From: CAIZQW01 sp964459675
Lineage (GTDB): Bacteria > Verrucomicrobiota > Kiritimatiellia > RFP12 > UBA1067
DNA length: 22,428 nucleotides
NCBI GenBank assembly: GCA_964459675.1
Contig: CAYWNP010000036.1
Coordinates: 1 to 22,428 of the forward strand
Direction: 5' to 3'
Every line of letters begins with the position of its first letter. Positions within the stretch are counted from its first letter, which is position 1. The notes below the pieces were generated by a model. The model saw only the letters and a list, made by a program, of their open reading frames with translations. It was not told where the DNA came from and made no database searches. Shown here piece after piece: positions 1-6,185 of this stretch. Made by a program: the position numbers and the translations under genes.

Positions 1-5
1 CTCTT

Positions 6-101
6 ATGGGACAACAATTACGCAAACGTCTGAAACGTCAACGCCGCGAGGCGCGCAACAAGCGCGTTCAAGCTCGTTTACGTGCAGGCATGAAGAAATA
101 G
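6..101 (+). CDS. Very small, strongly basic protein (31 aa), function unknown
   Basis: An ATG at 6 opens a 31-codon frame ending in TAG at 99-101. The product begins MGQQLRKRLKRQRREARNKR and is mostly Arg, Lys and Gln with no acidic stretch, so it should be an RNA-binding or ribosome-associated helix. Only five bases precede the ATG inside the window, so no ribosome site can be judged, and the frame could continue upstream as the tail of a longer protein. The tRNA-Cys begins 8 bases after the stop, so the two may share a transcript ending at the terminator at 192-230. I have a vague memory of similar short basic hypothetical proteins in PVC genomes but cannot name a family. Confidence 0.5.
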   Translation: MGQQLRKRLKRQRREARNKRVQARLRAGMKK

Positions 102-109
102 CTTTTTAA

Positions 110-183
110 GGCGCGATGGCCGAATGGTTAGGCAGAGCTCTGCAAAAGCTTGTATAGCGGTTCGATTCCGCTTCGTGCCTCCA
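110..183 (+). tRNA. tRNA-Cys (anticodon GCA)
   Basis: A full cloverleaf can be folded. The acceptor stem pairs 110-116 with 173-179 (one G-U pair), followed by discriminator T180 and an encoded CCA at 181-183. The D stem is GCC 119-121 with GGC 131-133. The anticodon stem pairs 135-139 with 147-151 around the loop CTGCAAA, placing GCA at 142-144. The T stem pairs 156-160 with 168-172 around TTCGATT. The variable loop is 4 bases and the total length is 74. The 3' CCA is encoded in the DNA. Confidence 0.95.
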
Positions 184-191
184 ATATTGCA

Positions 192-230
192 CCAATGTTT
201 TGAGCTTCGGCTCAGATCATTGGTTTTTTT
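192..230 (+). terminator. Rho-independent terminator after tRNA-Cys
   Basis: CCAATG (192-197) pairs with CATTGG (218-223), and an inner GAGC-TTCG-GCTC hairpin sits between them. Seven T residues follow directly (224-230). It lies 8 bases after the tRNA CCA end and should terminate the tRNA transcript before mcsA. Confidence 0.85.
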
Positions 231-260
231 ATGCTTTCGCTCGCATCACCGGGAGACGTT

Positions 261-269
261 TGCTACACT
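261..269 (+). promoter_or_regulatory. Candidate extended -10 promoter for mcsA-mcsB
   Basis: TGCTACACT at 261-269 fits an extended -10 element (TGn followed by TACACT). There is no convincing -35 hexamer 16-18 bases upstream. It lies between the tRNA terminator and the mcsA start at 302, giving a predicted leader of about 25 bases. The same TACACT hexamer occurs in both divergent promoters near 16341 and 16427. Confidence 0.4.
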
Positions 270-301
270 AGTAACTTTTAAACCACTTTTGAAAGTTGCC
301 G

Positions 302-859
302 ATGAAGTGTGAACTTTGCCATCAAGCTGACGCCCAGCAAGCAATCCGAAAAATTGTGAATAGCGCAGAGCAGGAACTCTATGTTTGTAAGGCCTGCGCT
401 GTGGCGCAGCACCCGAAAAAAGAGAAGGCTGCTGGACACCTCGAACCGCCACCTGAAGTCCTAGAGGCGATTAAGGAGACCTTGCCGGAACTCATGGGCA
501 TGATCCTTGGTGCGACCGTGGAGTTCACAGGACGCATGCCCTCATTTAAAGAGTTGGTCTGCCCCCTCTGTGGGCTCACGCGTTCCGAGTATAAGAAGGC
601 GGCTCGCCTCGGTTGTGCACAGTGTTACGAAACCTTCATCAAAGATTTAGATGGCGTCGTCGGAGAAATGCATCGAATCCCCCATCATCTGGGAAAGAAA
701 CCCAAACAACCCCACCCTTCTAAATATGCCGTTTCACTTTTTGAACGACTGCGTATTGCTGAAGCTGAAAACCGAATCCCCGAGGCAGCGGAGTTGCGAG
801 CGCGTATCCGTCAATTGGGATGGGATCCCGAAACAAAGAAGGGCCCCCCAACACCATGA
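302..859 (+). CDS. mcsA: McsA-like zinc-finger/UVR protein, activator of arginine kinase McsB
   Basis: The product has 185 residues. It has four Cys pairs in two zinc-binding sets: CELC (3-6) with CKAC (29-32), and CPLC (87-90) with CAQC (105-108). The C-terminal region, about 145-173, resembles a UVR/UvrB-binding motif (RLRIAEAENRIPEAAELRAR). This order is that of McsA, which in Firmicutes binds and activates the protein-arginine kinase McsB and links it to ClpC-dependent proteolysis. ATG 302 is preferred over an in-frame TTG at 296 because the protein then begins MKCELC, like the family. The stop overlaps the mcsB start (ATGA, 856-859), which implies translational coupling. The function is inferred from family and partner. 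Confidence 0.85.
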   Translation: MKCELCHQADAQQAIRKIVNSAEQELYVCKACAVAQHPKKEKAAGHLEPPPEVLEAIKETLPELMGMILGATVEFTGRMPSFKELVCPLCGLTRSEYKKAARLGCAQCYETFIKDLDGVVGEMHRIPHHLGKKPKQPHPSKYAVSLFERLRIAEAENRIPEAAELRARIRQLGWDPETKKGPPTP

Positions 860-1950
860 ACGATTTAGCCTCCCTGATCCGCAAGCGTCCGAAGCGCTTA
901 AATATCCCGCGAATCCCAGCTGAAGATATTCCCATGGGCTGTCGTGTTCGGATCGCGCGCAACGTACAAGAACATGTCTTTCCAGACCGTGCAACGCCCC
1001 TTCAGTCCACAGAGGTGCTGAACATTCTCATGGACGCCCTTGCGAGCACTCAGCAAAAAATCTTATTGGTTGCCATTAAGGATTTTAGTGAGCAGGAACG
1101 CCTGAACCTTTTTGAAGCTCGTATGATCAGCAAGGAGCTGGCTAACCGTGAAACCGGGGGTGTCGCGATCTCCACCGACAAGAAGATGGTGGTCATGGTG
1201 AACGAAGAAGATCACCTGCGCATTCAAGCCTTTGCACCAGGGATGGACATTGAGAGCGCGTGGCAGCGAGCTAACGAGATGGATGTGTTGCTAGACGAGA
1301 AGCTCACCTATGCCTGGACACCCCGTTTTGGCTATTTGACGGCTTGCCCCACCAACTTGGGAACCGGCATGCGCGCCAGCATCATGCTTCACCTCATGGG
1401 ACTTCGCATGACGGGCGACCTCGATGCCGTGCTCAGAAGCCTTGAACGGCTACGTCTGCTCGTGCGAGGCCTCTACGGAGAAGGTTCTGAATCCTCCGGC
1501 CACATCTATCAGATTTCGAATATGGAGACCTTGGGCATGGATGAAGCGACCATCCTCGCGCGCCTGAGGCGTATCTGTGAAGAGGTTGTGCGACAAGAGT
1601 GTCAGGCCCGCGCACGCATGATCCAAGACTCGCCACGTGTCGTCCAAGATTTCTTTATGCGCTCGCTCTGCTTACTGCAAAATGTACTCATGATGCCCTC
1701 TGGCGAAGCGATCGAACTGCTGTCCGCATTGCGCTTTGGTGTCTCAGTCGGCATGGTCACAGGACTGACGATCACCGATATCGATGAGTTGATGCTCAAG
1801 GTCCAGCCAGGACATCTGATGCTGGAATGTCGTGAGATCCTGACTCCGGAACAACGGGATGAGTTTCGCGCGATTTTCTTAAACCTGCGCCTCGTAAAGG
1901 CCAAACTCAAGCAATCCTCTTTCCAACATAAGCTAGGAATACTCAGATGA
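856..1950 (+). CDS. mcsB: Protein-arginine kinase McsB
   Basis: The product has 364 residues, the usual length for McsB. It transfers phosphate from ATP to arginine side chains of cytosolic proteins, which in Bacillus marks them for ClpCP. Phosphagen-kinase-type motifs are visible: CRVRIARN at 29-36, NEEDHLRIQ at 116-124, CPTNLGTGMRASI at 164-176, and GEGSESSGHIYQISN further on, as in the McsB family. The chosen ATG overlaps the mcsA stop by four bases; an in-frame ATG at 820 lies inside mcsA and would add a tail absent from the family. The last bases (ATGA at 1947-1950) overlap the start of the remnant ORF that follows. Confidence 0.92.
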   Translation: MNDLASLIRKRPKRLNIPRIPAEDIPMGCRVRIARNVQEHVFPDRATPLQSTEVLNILMDALASTQQKILLVAIKDFSEQERLNLFEARMISKELANRETGGVAISTDKKMVVMVNEEDHLRIQAFAPGMDIESAWQRANEMDVLLDEKLTYAWTPRFGYLTACPTNLGTGMRASIMLHLMGLRMTGDLDAVLRSLERLRLLVRGLYGEGSESSGHIYQISNMETLGMDEATILARLRRICEEVVRQECQARARMIQDSPRVVQDFFMRSLCLLQNVLMMPSGEAIELLSALRFGVSVGMVTGLTITDIDELMLKVQPGHLMLECREILTPEQRDEFRAIFLNLRLVKAKLKQSSFQHKLGILR

Positions 1951-2099
1951 AACGACTCGAAACGTGTATTCTCGAAAAACCTATCATTTGTGATGTGGCA
2001 ACATATGCGCCGGCTTTTCTCGCTTCTGGCGCACGGATAATCGGGGGTTGCTGTGGCACAACCCTGGCGCATATTGCGGCGATGGCGGCTTTAGTGTGA
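1947..2099 (+). pseudogene. 50-codon remnant of a homocysteine S-methyltransferase (MetH N-terminal type)
   Basis: The frame from ATG 1947 to TGA 2097-2099 encodes 50 residues. Residues from about 20 to the end, YAPAFLASGARIIGGCCGTT followed by LAHIAAMA, match the end of the homocysteine methyltransferase domain, including the GGCC pair that binds zinc in MetH and BHMT. The first residues (MKRLETCILEKPIICD) loosely resemble the start of the same domain. This suggests an internal deletion that joined the two ends in frame, removing about 250 residues. The barrel core is missing, so no methyltransferase activity is expected. It overlaps mcsB by four bases and could still be translated by coupling. 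Confidence 0.6.
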
Positions 2100-2113
2100 C
2101 CACTAAGTGGTCA
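2097..2113 (+). repeat. Perfect 17-bp palindrome upstream of the mraY-like gene
   Basis: TGACCACT-A-AGTGGTCA at 2097-2113 is a perfect inverted repeat with a one-base centre. It contains the stop codon of the methyltransferase remnant and lies 20 bases before the next start codon. No T-tract follows, so it does not look like a terminator. It could be an operator or a relic of the deletion. The Shine-Dalgarno-like AAAAAGGAAG follows at about 2115-2124. Confidence 0.5.
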
Positions 2114-2133
2114 CAAAAAGGAAGTAGTTAATT

Positions 2134-3255
2134 ATGCTTTACTGGATTGCACCTTACCTGACAAAAATATGGGGCCCCTTCCGTCTGATGTCATCCCATA
2201 TTATGTTGCTGGCCATCGGCACCCTCATCGCAGGCTTGCTGACCTGGCTGCTCCTTCCCAAACTTTGGAAACTCTTGCCGACAGATAAGGGCAAGATTCT
2301 CGCCTCAGACGGGGGACTCAAATCGATTGGTAAACCAACGGGGGCTGGTATGCCCATCTCATTGCTACTCCTGCCTGTCACGCTACTCTTTGCACCTTTA
2401 CGTCTGCCGGAGCTGGGCGTCGTAGTGTGTCTCTATTTCTGCATGGCCTTTGGTTTTCTGGATGATCGAAGCCAGATCCCGTGGGGTGAACTCAAAAAAG
2501 GCATCCTCGATATGGTGGTTGCTGTCATCGCTGCGATCTGCATCTATTCGGCACAAGGCGCCCATCTCTGGATGCCCTTTTTTAAAGATACCATAGATGT
2601 CCCGCTCTGGCTTTACTTGCCTGGCGCAGCGATGTTACTTTGGTTCACCATGAACGCGACAAACTGCTCGGATGGTGTGGATGGTCTTGCTGGTACACTG
2701 ACCCTCTTCTCATTATTTGCCTTGGTGGCTTTGCTCTACGGTGTTGTCGGCTATTATCCTATTGCAAACTATTTATTGATCCCCCACAATCCAGCAGGTG
2801 CTCGTTGGGCCATTCTAGTGGCCATTTATGCGGGTGCACTCGCAGGTTATTTGTGGTTCAATGCAGAACCCAGTCGCGTCTTAATGGGCGATGCCGGGTC
2901 TCGACTTCTGGGCATGCTGGTCGGTGTAGCGGTCTTGGTCGCTGGTAACCCCTTCCTCATCTTTGTTGTCTCTCCTGTTGTGCTCGTCAACGGTGGAACA
3001 GGACTTTTCAAACTCGTCCTGCTCCGTTCCTTGCGTCGCATCGGTTTTGATGTACGCCCGACCCATACGCTCCATCCTGACGAAGCAACACAGCAACTTG
3101 TCTTCGTCAAGGCCCTGCATAGCATCCGCTTCCCGCTTCACGATCACTGCCGAAAAAATTTAAGCTGGAGCAATGCGCAGGTGTTAATGCGTTTTGCGCT
3201 CTTGCAAGCCTTCCTGATTCCCCTACTCTTTGTGATTCTCATCAAGATCCGTTAA
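2134..3255 (+). CDS. mraY: MraY-like phospho-N-acetylmuramoyl-pentapeptide transferase
   Basis: The product is a 373-residue polytopic membrane protein with about ten hydrophobic segments. Family motifs in order are a KPTGAG loop (67-72, for KxGTPTMGG), FLDD with Asp110-Asp111, NATNCSDGVDGLAG (174-187), WFNAEPSRVLMGDAGS (241-256) and PLHDH (334-338). MraY transfers phospho-MurNAc-pentapeptide to undecaprenyl phosphate at the inner face of the plasma membrane to make lipid I. Two oddities are visible: the normally invariant HHH reads His-Asp-His, and the loop before it is longer than usual (about 305-330). The gene stands apart from other mur genes. A related polyprenyl-phosphate sugar-phosphate transferase is the main alternative, but PLHxH followed by SWSNAQVLMRF favours MraY. 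Confidence 0.82.
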   Translation: MLYWIAPYLTKIWGPFRLMSSHIMLLAIGTLIAGLLTWLLLPKLWKLLPTDKGKILASDGGLKSIGKPTGAGMPISLLLLPVTLLFAPLRLPELGVVVCLYFCMAFGFLDDRSQIPWGELKKGILDMVVAVIAAICIYSAQGAHLWMPFFKDTIDVPLWLYLPGAAMLLWFTMNATNCSDGVDGLAGTLTLFSLFALVALLYGVVGYYPIANYLLIPHNPAGARWAILVAIYAGALAGYLWFNAEPSRVLMGDAGSRLLGMLVGVAVLVAGNPFLIFVVSPVVLVNGGTGLFKLVLLRSLRRIGFDVRPTHTLHPDEATQQLVFVKALHSIRFPLHDHCRKNLSWSNAQVLMRFALLQAFLIPLLFVILIKIR

Positions 3256-3262
3256 TCGCGCT

Positions 3263-3961
3263 ATGCAAGCTTATCTCTTCATTCTTGGACCCCGCGACCA
3301 GCTCTTAGAAGGAGCCCTCCAACAATTGGCCTGTGAAGCTAACCTTCCTGAAACGGCGGTCTGTGTCATTGACAACCTTGCGGAACGGGCAGTCTCCCGC
3401 GATCCTACCCTTGCACGGCTCTTCGCCACGACAGACCCCATCCTCGCGGGTGCCTCGCGTCCGCGTGCTGCACAAGCGTTACTCGCCTCTGCTGGCATTG
3501 ACGTGACAGCAAAGACGGTCGACTGGAGAACCTTGCCTTACAGCGAGAAGGCCTTAAAAGATGAGTTTGGCGTGCCGTGGTATCCAACGATAGACCGCTC
3601 TCGCTGCACAGGGTGTGGTACCTGCGAAGACTACTGTCTTTTCTCTGTCTATACGCTTGAGCGGGAGCGTCCACTCAACGAGCGTGTGCGTGTTTCAGCA
3701 CCGCTGAACTGCAAGACGGGCTGCCCTGCCTGCTCTCGGCTCTGTCCGACAGGCGCACTGATCTTTCCCTTCTGTGCAGAATCCGCGTTGAATGGCAGTG
3801 TCGAAAACCCATTGCCTCGTGCAGCGGAAGACGTGCTTGCAACCTTGGGTGCTGACCCGCTCAAGGTGCTTGCAGAACGAAGAGTCAAAAAACGCCTACT
3901 CGCCTCTGAAACGCTCCAGCAAGCGGAGCAAGATCGCATTCTCTATTCAGGAGTCTTGTGA
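3263..3961 (+). CDS. Ferredoxin-like protein with two [4Fe-4S] motifs
   Basis: The product has 232 residues. Residues 1-105 form an unrecognised alpha/beta domain. A dicluster ferredoxin module follows: C115-x2-C118-x2-C121-x3-C125 and C150-x3-C154-x2-C157-x3-C161-Pro. The spacer between the two motifs is longer (24 residues) than in small ferredoxins. The tail, about 175-232, is helical and charged. There is no signal peptide, so it should be a cytosolic electron carrier or a subunit of a redox enzyme. It starts 7 bases after mraY without a clear ribosome site, and the CapD-like gene follows 19 bases later, so it is probably co-transcribed. The electron partner cannot be told from the context. 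Confidence 0.75.
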   Translation: MQAYLFILGPRDQLLEGALQQLACEANLPETAVCVIDNLAERAVSRDPTLARLFATTDPILAGASRPRAAQALLASAGIDVTAKTVDWRTLPYSEKALKDEFGVPWYPTIDRSRCTGCGTCEDYCLFSVYTLERERPLNERVRVSAPLNCKTGCPACSRLCPTGALIFPFCAESALNGSVENPLPRAAEDVLATLGADPLKVLAERRVKKRLLASETLQQAEQDRILYSGVL

Positions 3962-3980
3962 TCAACCCCAAGGAGTGACC

Positions 3981-5210
3981 ATGGACATGGACTTTGATCT
4001 AAATCGATTCATTCAGCAAAAAGTGACACGTCGCGAAAAGAGCCTTTTGGCTGATGACTTCGCACGTTATGATGCTGAGCTTCGCCTTCGGCTGGAAAAT
4101 AAGCGCGTGCTCGTCATCGGTGGCGCAGGGTCGATTGGCTCACACTACATCAAGGCGCTCTTGCGTTTCAACATTGCCTCGCTCTGTGTTGTTGACATCA
4201 ATGAAAATGGACTAACCGAATTGGTGCGCGACCTGCGCAGTGCTGAGGGGTATCACATTCCAGCCGACTTTATCACCTACCCCATCAGCTTTGGAGATCG
4301 TGTCTTTGAAAAGCTCTTTCGTGCAAAAGGCCCCTTTGACATCGTCGCCAACTTTGCAGCCCACAAGCATGTGCGAAGCGAGAAGGATGTCTTTTCCATC
4401 GAGGCGATGATTGAGAATAATCTCCTGCGGGCACGCGGATTACTTGATCTGCTGATGAAAAAACCGCCTCAGCATTTCTTCTGTGTCTCGACCGACAAAG
4501 CCGCCAATCCGGTGAACATCATGGGTGCGAGTAAGAAGCTCATGGAAGAGCTCATTATGGCCTACGCCGGAACCTTGCCTGTAAAAACTGCTCGCTTCGC
4601 AAACGTTGCATTTTCAAATGGAAGCTTGCCTCTCGGCTTTTTAGAACGTCTTAACAAACGCCAGCCCTGGTCGTGTCCGCTGGGTATCCGACGTTTCTTT
4701 GTCTCACCGCTCGAATCGGGTGAGCTCTGCCTGATGGCGTCTATCATGGGGCAGAGCGGCGACATCGTCTATCCAAAGTTAGATGAAACCCGCGACATGA
4801 TTCCCTTTGACCAGGTGGCCATTGATTTACTTCACGCCCTGGGCATGGAACCAGACCCTTGCTCCTCCGAAGAGGAAGCCCGTGAAAAATGCCTCGCATT
4901 GGAAGGCTCATCCGTCACACCTAAAAAATGGCCCGTCTACTTCTTTACTTCCGATACCAGCGGAGAGAAACCCTTTGAAGAGTTTTTTGTACCCGGCGAG
5001 ACATTGGATACCACCACCTTTGTTAATCTGGGTGTGGTCAAGAATGCGCCACGCCGGAAAATAGCTGAGATTGACGCCCTCTTTAGCGCTCTACGTTCCG
5101 TCTTTGAAAAACCTCAGGTTAATAAGGCCGACATTGTCGAGATACTCAAGGATTACCTCCCCAATTTCTCCCATATCGAGACCGGCAAATCACTCGACCA
5201 GAAGATGTAA
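3981..5210 (+). CDS. CapD/FlaA1-type nucleotide-sugar dehydratase/epimerase
   Basis: The product has 409 residues. After a charged helical N-terminus (1-40) comes the Rossmann motif VLVIGGAGSIGS (43-54), then NFAAHKHVRSEKD and STDKAANPVNIMGASKKLME. These are the hallmarks of FlaA1/PseB/CapD enzymes, where Met-Gly-Ala-Ser-Lys replaces the usual YxxxK. Such enzymes use bound NAD(P) to convert UDP-GlcNAc to 4-keto-6-deoxy sugars for glycan or capsule synthesis. The ATG at 3981 is preceded by AGGAG at 3971-3975. The frame is open further upstream to an ATG at 3792, but that part overlaps the ferredoxin gene. The C-terminal third, after about residue 240, is longer than in PseB. The exact sugar product is unknown. 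Confidence 0.8.
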   Translation: MDMDFDLNRFIQQKVTRREKSLLADDFARYDAELRLRLENKRVLVIGGAGSIGSHYIKALLRFNIASLCVVDINENGLTELVRDLRSAEGYHIPADFITYPISFGDRVFEKLFRAKGPFDIVANFAAHKHVRSEKDVFSIEAMIENNLLRARGLLDLLMKKPPQHFFCVSTDKAANPVNIMGASKKLMEELIMAYAGTLPVKTARFANVAFSNGSLPLGFLERLNKRQPWSCPLGIRRFFVSPLESGELCLMASIMGQSGDIVYPKLDETRDMIPFDQVAIDLLHALGMEPDPCSSEEEAREKCLALEGSSVTPKKWPVYFFTSDTSGEKPFEEFFVPGETLDTTTFVNLGVVKNAPRRKIAEIDALFSALRSVFEKPQVNKADIVEILKDYLPNFSHIETGKSLDQKM

Positions 5211-5259
5211 TAGTGACGTACTTCCCCCCTCTTCCCTTATTGGAGGCAGGCACGATTCT

Positions 5260-5298
5260 TTGACGAGAACTCAATCTCGCCAAATAGGGTCTCGCCAA
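5260..5298 (+). other. Short inverted repeat with a second copy of its right arm
   Basis: TTGACGAGA (5260-5268) can pair with TCTCGCCAA (5275-5283) across a 6-base loop with one mismatch. TCTCGCCAA recurs at 5290-5298, so the left arm has two mutually exclusive partners. It lies in the 212-base stretch between the CapD-like gene and the next start codon, just upstream of the candidate promoter. Otherwise that stretch is non-coding and becomes AT-rich at 5333-5360. Confidence 0.35.
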
Positions 5299-5313
5299 CA
5301 GGTAACTTCATTA

Positions 5314-5343
5314 TCGACATTACCCTCCTGATCATGATATAAA
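5314..5343 (+). promoter_or_regulatory. Candidate sigma-70-like promoter for the gene at 5423
   Basis: TCGACA at 5314-5319 and TATAAA at 5338-5343 each match five of six consensus bases, with an 18-base spacer. The predicted start near 5350 would give a leader of about 70 bases. A perfect TTGACA also occurs at 5361-5366 but has no -10 partner at the right distance. Confidence 0.45.
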
Positions 5344-5422
5344 TACAATAATTTAATTTTTTGACACTCGTCGTATGTCGAATGTGCGACAACCAAACTT
5401 AGACAACAGAAGGAATGATCAG

Positions 5423-5875
5423 ATGAAGTGTACAATGCTCCTTAGTTCATGTGTACTCCTATTGACAGCTGGGGGGGTGCTGGCCCAGCAGAGCGCCAAG
5501 CCCCTGACTAACGCTCCTGCGCCCAAACTTAGCACGCTGACCACATCTTCGAGCACGGGAAAGGGTTTTCCTACCGACGAAGAGATCAAGGCGTTTGTAT
5601 CGGAATACAAAGAAACGGAAAACAGCAAGGAGTCCTTGTCATTGAATGTCCGTTTTGGCGTCCAAAAGCTCGCGCCCGAGCAGAAGAAAAAATTCGAGCG
5701 CAGTAAAAAAGTGCCGTATCAGCTCACCGTTGACCTGATCAAGACCAAAGAGGTCAACGGGAAGAAGATATCCACGCGCGTAACAGATGGGAAATGCAAT
5801 TTTGCCGTTTTGGATGAAGCAGGGAAGGTCAGCAAGCAATCCTCTGAAAACCTTATCAAGCTCTGCGCTTCCTGA
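5423..5875 (+). CDS. Small exported protein; frame ends at TGA but continues in frame (candidate selenoprotein)
   Basis: ATG 5423 is chosen because AGAAGGA (5408-5414) precedes it and because the protein then starts with a typical signal peptide (MKCTMLLSSCVLLLTAGGVLAQ, split after Ala-Gln). An ATG at 5375 would bury the signal. The mature part has a Ser/Thr/Pro-rich linker (about 25-50) and then a charged region of unknown fold. At TGA 5873-5875 the product is 150 residues and ends KLCAS. Reading the TGA as an amino acid gives a 191-residue protein ending at TAG 5996-5998, with a Cys148-Ala-Ser-X151 motif followed by five glycines. CxxU motifs are typical of redox selenoproteins. I do not recognise the family. 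The gene stands alone, with its own candidate promoter and terminator. Confidence 0.75.
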   Translation: MKCTMLLSSCVLLLTAGGVLAQQSAKPLTNAPAPKLSTLTTSSSTGKGFPTDEEIKAFVSEYKETENSKESLSLNVRFGVQKLAPEQKKKFERSKKVPYQLTVDLIKTKEVNGKKISTRVTDGKCNFAVLDEAGKVSKQSSENLIKLCAS

Positions 5876-5998
5876 GGAGGCGGAGGCGGCCACTTCGGTG
5901 AAGTGACCCAATCAGGAACTTACAAGATCATCGTCTGGATCCGTAAGCCTAAAGGCGTTATTCTTGGCAAGGTCATCGAAACAACGCTCAGCCTCTAG
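5876..5998 (+). other. In-frame 40-codon continuation after TGA
   Basis: Directly after TGA 5873-5875 and in the same frame, 40 sense codons lead to TAG at 5996-5998. The peptide starts GGGGGHFGEVTQSGTYKIIV and continues WIRKPKGVILGKVIETTLSL. It has alternating hydrophobic residues that look like beta strands, unlike random translation. The terminator at 6021 follows this second stop and not the first. A 40-codon open stretch arises by chance in roughly one case in seven, so openness alone is weak evidence. It is either the C-terminus of a recoded protein or the severed end of a gene broken by one nonsense change. Confidence 0.6.
5888..5908 (+). promoter_or_regulatory. Candidate bacterial SECIS hairpin
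   Basis: CACTTC (5891-5896) pairs perfectly with GAAGTG (5900-5905) around the loop GGT (5897-5899). The stem extends by two G-C pairs (5888-5889 with 5907-5908) beyond one C-A mismatch. The loop begins 21 bases after the in-frame TGA. Known bacterial SECIS elements sit just after the UGA, carry a G at the start of a small apical loop, and have the loop about 16-37 bases from the UGA. E. coli fdhF also has a GGU loop. All these points are met, but the stem was judged by eye. Confidence 0.5.
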
Positions 5999-6020
5999 AA
6001 CGACTCTTGTTCCTTTTAAT

Positions 6021-6064
6021 AAGTCCTTTCAGAACGCATTACGTTTTGAAAGGACTTTTTGTTT
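6021..6064 (+). terminator. Rho-independent terminator of the 5423 transcript
   Basis: AAGTCCTTTCA (6021-6031) pairs perfectly with TGAAAGGACTT (6047-6057), with extra AACG/CGTT pairing inside the loop. The T-rich run (6056-6064, one G) follows. It begins 22 bases after the TAG at 5996-5998. Confidence 0.9.
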
Positions 6065-6118
6065 TCGGTACAAGCCAGGCTACAGCATACAACCGAGGAA
6101 AAAAACTACACTTTAGGG

Positions 6119-6147
6119 TTGCTGACAAGGATGTTTCTTCGTATGCT
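6119..6147 (+). promoter_or_regulatory. Weak candidate promoter for the purF-like gene
   Basis: TTGCTG (6119-6124) and TATGCT (6142-6147) are separated by 17 bases. Each matches only half to two thirds of the consensus. A TACACT hexamer also lies at 6107-6112 without a good -35. Both fall in the 121-base gap after the terminator, before the Shine-Dalgarno-like AAAGAGGA at about 6175-6182. Confidence 0.3.
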
Positions 6148-6185
6148 ATTCACCTTACGAAACTGTAAAAACGAAAAGAGGACTT

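Noticed and set aside
820..855. Upstream ATG for mcsB
   Set aside because: It lies inside mcsA and adds residues absent from McsB; the ATGA overlap start at 856 gives the normal N-terminus.
3792..3980. N-terminal extension of the CapD-like gene
   Set aside because: It overlaps the ferredoxin coding region and is not like the family; AGGAG precedes the ATG at 3981.
5361..5366. Perfect TTGACA as a -35 element
   Set aside because: No -10-like hexamer lies 16-18 bases downstream; the TCGACA/TATAAA pair further upstream is better spaced.
5375..5422. Upstream in-frame ATG for the exported protein
   Set aside because: It would put 16 polar residues before a good signal peptide and lacks a Shine-Dalgarno; the ATG at 5423 has one.
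5876..5905. GGAGG motifs after the TGA as a ribosome site for a separate downstream ORF
   Set aside because: No ATG follows at a suitable distance. The nearest in-frame GTG (5903) is about 16 bases away and inside the hairpin.
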